Shown here: piece by piece, positions 58,245 through 64,000 of the stretch
How the letters are laid out: each line of letters starts with the position of its first letter
How positions within the stretch are numbered: position 1 is the stretch's first letter
NCBI GenBank assembly: GCA_963995505.1
Contig: OZ023181.1
Location: forward strand, 2,145,487 to 2,209,486
Direction of reading: 5' to 3'
Source: Hypericum androsaemum
Lineage: Eukaryota; Streptophyta; Magnoliopsida; Malpighiales; Hypericaceae
Length of the DNA stretch: 64,000 nt
Translations under genes and position numbers: made by a program
Notes under the pieces: generated by a model
Database searches by the model: none
What the model saw: the letters and a program-made list of their open reading frames with translations, nothing else
What the model was told of the DNA's origin: nothing

Positions 58245-61200
58245 ATGGAAACCCAGAACGGGACTAGCAGCTCGCGTGGGGGTGGAGGCCAGGCCGAGGC
58301 AATCGAGGTTCGGTTCGCAGAGTTTTGCAAGGTATGGGTTTCCCCCTTTTTCTGCTTCTTTTTTAGTCTAACTTTGCTTTTTTATGTCACAAATTTGAGT
58401 GATTTTGTCTATGTTCATGTTTTTTTATGCCCAGTGTTGGTTTTTCTTGGTAAAGATCTCTTTTTTGGGCGGGTTTCGGTTGAATTTTGGTTGAATCTGT
58501 GTTCTATTTTTGGGGAGCAGAATGTGTTGTCTTTGAGTGAGGAGGCGGGTGAGCTGGCTATGAAGGTTTTGAAGGAGTCAAAACATCTTTTACTAACCAA
58601 TCTTGCGGCTCTTGGCAGTGGATCGGTAGGTTCCTAAACTCGTTCTTTCTCAGTGGCTAGTTTCAGTATTGGTTTGTTTTCTCGACCCTTGTAGCTGGGA
58701 AGGTAACTCTTTTGCTCTGATTTGGGTTGCATCAGTTGGAGGAAGCAGAGAGGTACTGGTTTGCGTGCATTTGTTTCGTGGTTAAGAGACTGGGTGAGAA
58801 GAGTAAGGATGACCAAGGGCCTAGTTCGAACGACAAAAGACTCACCTTATGCCAAATAATGCGGCTGGCAAAGTTAAAGTATGTATCTTCTGGATTGAAT
58901 TTGTTGGCATCTTTTTGAGCTTGAGATGCCTTTTTGACACTAGGAATCTCAATCTTTGTCTTTCAGCTTCCAGGACTTTTTTAAAGAGCTCACTCAGTTT
59001 ATTGTGAAGGCTGGTCCAATTTTAAGTAGATTGTATGGTGCAGAGTGGGAGAATAAACTGGAGGTACAGAAATGGGAAGCTCCGCTGGTCACTGTTTTAG
59101 CGTGATTATGTTGCAAATAAACGACCTTGTGGGTTATTTGGCTCGTTTACTTTTCTTTTTGACGGTGTTCACAAAGCTCTTCCTTGTCTCTTATTCTACT
59201 AGGCAAAGGAGTTGCAAGCAAATTTTGATCACTTGATAATTTTGAGCAGGTTGGTTTTATTTCCCTTCCGATGTTTGTGCCCCAGGTTTCACTGTCTTTA
59301 TGCTTTAAAGTTTGGTTGTGTCCAAAAAGGAATCAATTTCTGTTCCACGTTTTAAGTTTTTATTACTTCCTATTGCTCATTACTGTTAACTAGATATAAG
59401 ATTTTTCTGTGCACATTTATGAGTCTTTTTTGTTTTTATCTGTATGACATTTCAACTTTCACACAAATGGCATCGTATTTTTGCGGCCCCAGGTTCTACA
59501 AGCGTGTGTACAAGGAACACTTCCTGACACATAATGCAAATGAAAAGCAGTCAGCGGTTGCTAACCAGGCGGTTCATCCTTCAGACTACCATCGTTTTGG
59601 CTGGTTGCTGTTTTTAGCCCTTCGCGTACACACCTTCGGTCGTCTTAAAGATTTGGTGACATGCACAAATGGTTTGATATCTGTCCTGGTTAGTTACTGT
59701 CATCCATACCCTATCAATTTCTGATTGTTGGATACCTTTTCCTGCCAAGGTTCTTTTGTTTGTACCTTGGAATAATAAATATATCGCATGGCTCAGTAGA
59801 ATGACCCTGTTGCAACTTTGATGCTCTGACAGGCCATCTTAATTCTGCACATGCCAGTTCGCTTTAGAAATTTCTCCTTAAATGACTCCCAGTTGTTTGG
59901 TAAGATCGTTGTTCATCCCCAGTCTTTCCTAGAATTCAGATTCGTTTGACTTGTGAATTTTTCTTGTAAAAATCTTATTTGATGTTAAAAGTGACTTTGT
60001 TTATCAGTTAATAGAAGAGATAAAGGTGTTGACTTGCTTGCCTCACTTTGCAACAAGTATGACGCCTCAGAAGAGGAACTGAAGAAGACAATGGATATCA
60101 CAAATAACCTGATAGCAGATATCTTCAAGAAAAAACCTCATCCAGCAGCAGAATGCAACAGTGAGAACTTATCGGGTATAGACGGAGGTCTGTTTGCCGT
60201 ATCCTATGCGCAGTTGTCGATGCTTTTGTCCCTTTTATTGTATCATATTTCCAATATGTTTCTTGTTTATGCAGATGGTTTGGTCTACTATGAAGATCTT
60301 ATGGATGAATCATCTCTCAGATCCAGTTTGAGTACAATAGAGAAAGATAACGAGGATGCAACTCAAACGAGTGAGCTGGATGAGAGGATTTTTATCAATG
60401 ATGATGACAGCATACTTTGTTCCAAAAGCCTTTCTGCAGTTGCTGTGAACATAACTGGCACACCGGTAAACATTATCATATGATACACGTTTGATAAGTT
60501 ATTTTGTCAAATTCAACATCACGCCGTTATGTGTACTCTGTTCAACCTTTACTGAAAAGCAGCATTTGACTTTTTGACTGTGTAGAGAAAACTTGCTACG
60601 ATGATGACTCCGACAAAGAAAATTACCACTCCACTGCCTTCCCATTGGTCCCCTATGCCTCGTACAAACAGAGTTGTTGGTTCTAATTGTAAGATTACCT
60701 CCACACCAGTGACCGATGCAATGACAACCTCAAAGTGGCTACGAACTATCATTTCTCCGCATCCATCAAGACCCTCAGCTCGACTGGAGCGGTTCCTAGC
60801 TTCGTGTGACAAGGATGTAACTGATGATGTGGTACGCAGAGCAGAAATAATATTGGAGGCCATATTTCCCAGTAGTCCTTCTGGAGAGCGTTGTGTTACT
60901 GGAAGCTTGCAAAGCACAAACCTCATGGATAACATATGGGCAGAACAAAGAAGAAACGAGGCACTTAAGCTCTACTTTAGGGTTCTGGAAGCGATGTGTG
61001 TAGCAGAATCCCAGATCCTGCATGCAATTAATTTGACCTCCTTGTTGACTAATGAAAGGTTTCACAGATGCATGCTTGCATGCTCTGCTGAACTGGTTTT
61101 GGCTACACATAAAACAGTCACAATGGTATTTCCTGCTGTTCTGGAGAGAACTGGTATTACAGCTTTCGATTTAAGTAAGGTTATCGAGAGTTTTGTTAGA

Positions 61201-63604
61201 CATGAAGAGTCTCTCCCTAGAGAATTGAGGCGGCATTTGAATTCATTGGAGGAGCAACTTTTGGAGAGCATGGTGTGGGAAAGGGGTTCCTCGATGTACA
61301 ACTCTTTGATTGTCGCAAGACCTTCTCTTGCAGCCGAAATTCACCAACTCTCGTTATTAGCAGAACCAATGCCATCATTGGATTCAATTGCTACACATAT
61401 TAACTTTTCTGGAGGTTTGTCTTCATTGCCCTCAGCGCAGAGGCATGACAATGCTCCTGGTAATTTTCTGCTAACCTATCCAAACTACCAGGTCGGTAGA
61501 CCTTTTTGTCTACATTATTATGTCTGGTACAAAATTTCAACGGCTGTTACTGTTTCAGGTCAGAATGGTGATATTAGGTCCCCAAAGAGACAATGCACAG
61601 ATTATCGGAGTGTGTTGGTCGAGAGGAAACCCTTTACATCGCCAGTGAAGGATCGCCTTCTAGCCTTCAGTAGCCTTAGGTCAAAACTACCTCCACCTGC
61701 CCTACAGTCGGCCTTTTCCAGGTAAAACGGTAGAAGTGGCCATATTGGATTTTTGAGATGTACGTGATAGTAATATCATTGCTTTCCATGTCTCACTGTG
61801 TCTCTCTGCTTGGATATCTTGTTAGTCCAACACGTCCAAATCCCAGCAGAGGAGGAGAAACATGCGCAGAAACTGGGATCAGTGTGTTCTTTAGTAAGGT
61901 AATAAGCAGCTGTTATCTACGCCAACACCATTCAATTACCCTATCATAGAAACACACAATCTGTATTATTTGACTGCAAGAGCAATAAGAAACTCATCTG
62001 ATGCTTCAAAGCTATCGTTGTCATCGCCGTCTTATTTTTATGCTCCCATCATATAATGTGCATTGTACTTTTTGGGATTGTCTTTATCATGGTAGTTTTG
62101 GAAATTGGAATCATGTCTGGATGTCAGAGGGAATCACTTTTCTGAATGTGACGTGTTCCTTTTTTCTGGAAGATTACCAAAGTGATCCATGTGTCTTGTC
62201 CTTTTAGATCAGCAAGCTGGCTGCCGTCAGAGTCAATGGTATGGTTGAAAAGCTCCAACCATCTCAGCAGCATATAAGAGAGAATACCTATCGTCTTTTT
62301 CAACAAATTCTCAGTCATCGGACCTCTCTATTCTTTAATCGCCATATTGATCAGATCATCCTTTGTTGTTTCTACGGAATAGCAAAGGTGCGTGATCTAA
62401 TCGCAGTTCAATGCCAGTGAGTAAATAGATGACGTGTATGATCTCATCCGGCCTTTTCTTGTTTATGCTTGCAGATTTCTAAGGTGAATCTGACGTTCAA
62501 GGAAATCGTAAACAATTATCGCAAGCAACCACAATGTAAACCTCAAGTGTTTCGTTGCGTCTTTGTTGACTGGTCTTCAGCTAATCACTATGCGGTATGT
62601 AGGCCTAATCGCTGCTCTTTGCTACTTACTGGGTTGGACTAACGCTTTCTTCTCGTGTACTGATAACAGAGAACGGGGCAGGGTCACTTGGATATTATTG
62701 GATTCTACAATGAAGTATTTGTTCCTGCGGCAAAGTCTTTGCTAGTGGAAGTTGGTTCTGCAGGAATTAGCACAGCTCCTGAAGTTAACAACAATAAAGA
62801 TGGTACCTTACTTGATGAATGTTGGTTTCCTAAATGGCTGTATTGCGGTGCCTGCTTCGATGTTGTTCGTATCTATATGTGTTTTCTTTTTCTAATGGCC
62901 AACCAGGTCCAGGTCCATGTCCGGCATCACCAGCGTCCCCTTTTCCCAGTCTTCCTGATATGTCTCCAAAAAAAGTTTCTGCTGGGCATAACGTGTATGT
63001 TTCTCCGTTGCGGACTGCCAAGGTACTCACTTTCTTCTCAACAACGTACATTTTCTCGTCTCTCCCTCTGGCTTTGAACGGCTTCTTTGAGCCTATGATG
63101 GTACTATACTCGGCTTCTTCGTTTTCCCCTCCTTTCTCAGGGTATTATTAGTTGTTGCACGATTCCTCCTTGGTAGAACCCGGCATCTATTTTCGAAATA
63201 CTTGCTGCTCGAAAGAGAGCCATTGTAGCTCATTTCGTTTCTATTCTGCAGATGGACTCTTTAATCTCTCAAGGTTCGAAAAGCTACTATGCTTGTGTTG
63301 GAGAAAGCACTCAGGCTTTCCAGAGCCCGTCGAAAGACCTTACCGATATCAACAATCGTCTGAACGGGTATGCTTTTCTTCACAATGTCGTCTACTACGA
63401 GATTCTTTTCCTGGTTCTTGGAGACTAATGAGTCAACTCTTTCGTCTCTCCAGTGGTCGGAAGATAAGAGGAGCCCTCAATTTCAACGACCCTGAGGTCG
63501 GCCTGGTTAGCGACTCCATGGTTGCCAACACCCTTTATCTTCAAAACGGGAGTTGCGGGTCCCCGTCGGGCACGACAACGAAACTCGAGCAGCCAGACTC
63601 CTAG
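58245..63604 (+). CDS. RBR1: Retinoblastoma-related protein, complete 18-exon gene
   Basis: Exons: 58245-58331, 58521-58625, 58736-58878, 58967-59063, 59203-59249, 59493-59688, 59833-59899, 60008-60187, 60275-60465, 60586-61459, 61559-61721, 61826-61898, 62208-62387, 62475-62594, 62670-62802, 62907-63022, 63252-63367 and 63454-63604. All borders are GT-AG and phases agree, giving 3039 bases and 1012 residues, almost the length of Arabidopsis RBR1. The N-terminal domain holds [20 protein letters not shown]. Pocket A starts about residue 413 ([20 protein letters not shown]) and pocket B about 727 ([20 protein letters not shown]). Residues 794-795 (ILCCFYG) match the region of human RB1 Cys706. 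Several proline-directed sites (TPTKK, SPKRQ, SPVKDR, SPTRP) are likely CDK targets. The protein binds E2F factors and LxCxE partners in the nucleus and restrains the G1/S transition (family knowledge). The frame is intact; the start gives the usual short N-terminus. Confidence 0.97.
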
Positions 63605-64000
63605 TTGCTGGTGGTTCGTCGGTCGATCACCCGAGCTGTAAATTCTGAATGGCACTCTTCTCCTTTGTTTTCCGCTTGATGCTGGGCATGGCAAGGGTTT
63701 GTTGTACGAGAGGTTGTAGAGTAGTCACCTCCACCCCCTTGCCTCAGCCTGTATACAATATCACTAGTACTAACCCTAATAACCTGCAAGTTTGGCTCGG
63801 CTCGAAATTGGATTAGTTGGTACTGGATGTTATAAACCAAAAAATATAGAATAGTTTGCGTTAATGCTGTTGGATTTTTTCTTACAAGAAAAACCCAAGC
63901 CGTTGATACTCTCCACTTCTCATTAGAAAAACATTTTTTTTACTGTTAGATGAGATCTCATCACATCCCAAAAAACGTGTTTATGATTATTTGACGTTTT
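63605..64000. other. RBR 3' UTR and downstream
   Basis: Non-coding. AT content rises after 63835, so the transcript probably ends in the 200-300 bases after the stop; no clear polyadenylation signal can be singled out. Confidence 0.45.

Noticed and set aside
1..64000. tRNA, rRNA or organelle-derived DNA
   Set aside because: Reading both strands for cloverleaf-type A/B boxes and for plastid or mitochondrial gene text gave nothing that I could support; a tRNAscan-SE and organelle BLAST run would settle it.

Overview
The window is a 64 kb piece of a flowering-plant nuclear genome, most likely a eudicot. Evidence: plant-specific genes with GT-AG introns mostly around 100 to 400 bp, an AT-rich intergenic background, and a dense population of plant transposons. 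I cannot name the species from sequence alone.

Five host genes are supported. From left to right they are: the 5' half of a peroxisomal acyl-CoA oxidase of the ACX1 type (minus strand, continuing off the left edge); a type II membrane O-fucosyltransferase-like protein (minus, 15.2-17.1 kb); a KUA1/MYBH-type single-repeat MYB factor with an N-terminal zinc knuckle (minus, 18.1-19.9 kb); an R2R3-MYB factor (minus, 27.3-29.1 kb); and a complete 18-exon retinoblastoma-related gene RBR (plus, 58.2-63.6 kb) with an E2F-type site in its 5' region. They belong to unrelated pathways (beta-oxidation, glycosylation, transcription, cell-cycle control) and show no cluster logic.

Most of the rest is mobile DNA, and many boundaries can be set from target-site duplications (TSDs). 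At 2.5-9.1 kb there is a hAT-type MITE, then a second hAT-type element (8-bp TSD) split by a decayed Ty3/gypsy chromovirus. At 10.9-12.9 kb is a 2.0 kb solo LTR with a perfect 5-bp TSD. Three Mutator-like elements lie at 13.4-14.7, 24.0-25.15 and 30.06-31.29 kb; the middle one carries a broken copy of a host DUF868 gene. From 29.3 to 34.3 kb, just 5' of the R2R3-MYB, is an old tandem duplication. Its two insertions (a Mutator-like and a hAT element) can be compared with empty sites in sister copies. At 34.4-36.0 kb lies a 1.6 kb G/T-rich minisatellite.

From 38.05 to 43.54 kb is a very young Ty1/copia element on the minus strand, with identical 273-bp LTRs, an uninterrupted 1349-residue polyprotein and an extra partial LTR copy beside its primer-binding site. 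It is followed by LINE remnants, tandem arrays, and a LINE nested inside an older retroposon (both with 17-18 bp TSDs). At 52.0-56.9 kb is a second, old and internally deleted copia element that contains a perfect 540-bp tandem duplication.

No new gene system was found. The observations I rate most worth following are: the paired empty and filled sites; the captured DUF868 gene; the extra partial LTR in the young copia element; the recent 540-bp duplication inside an old element; a set of tiny retroposon-tail insertions; and a sequence module beginning CATAACTTTTGACTC that recurs in otherwise different LTRs and in a tandem array.
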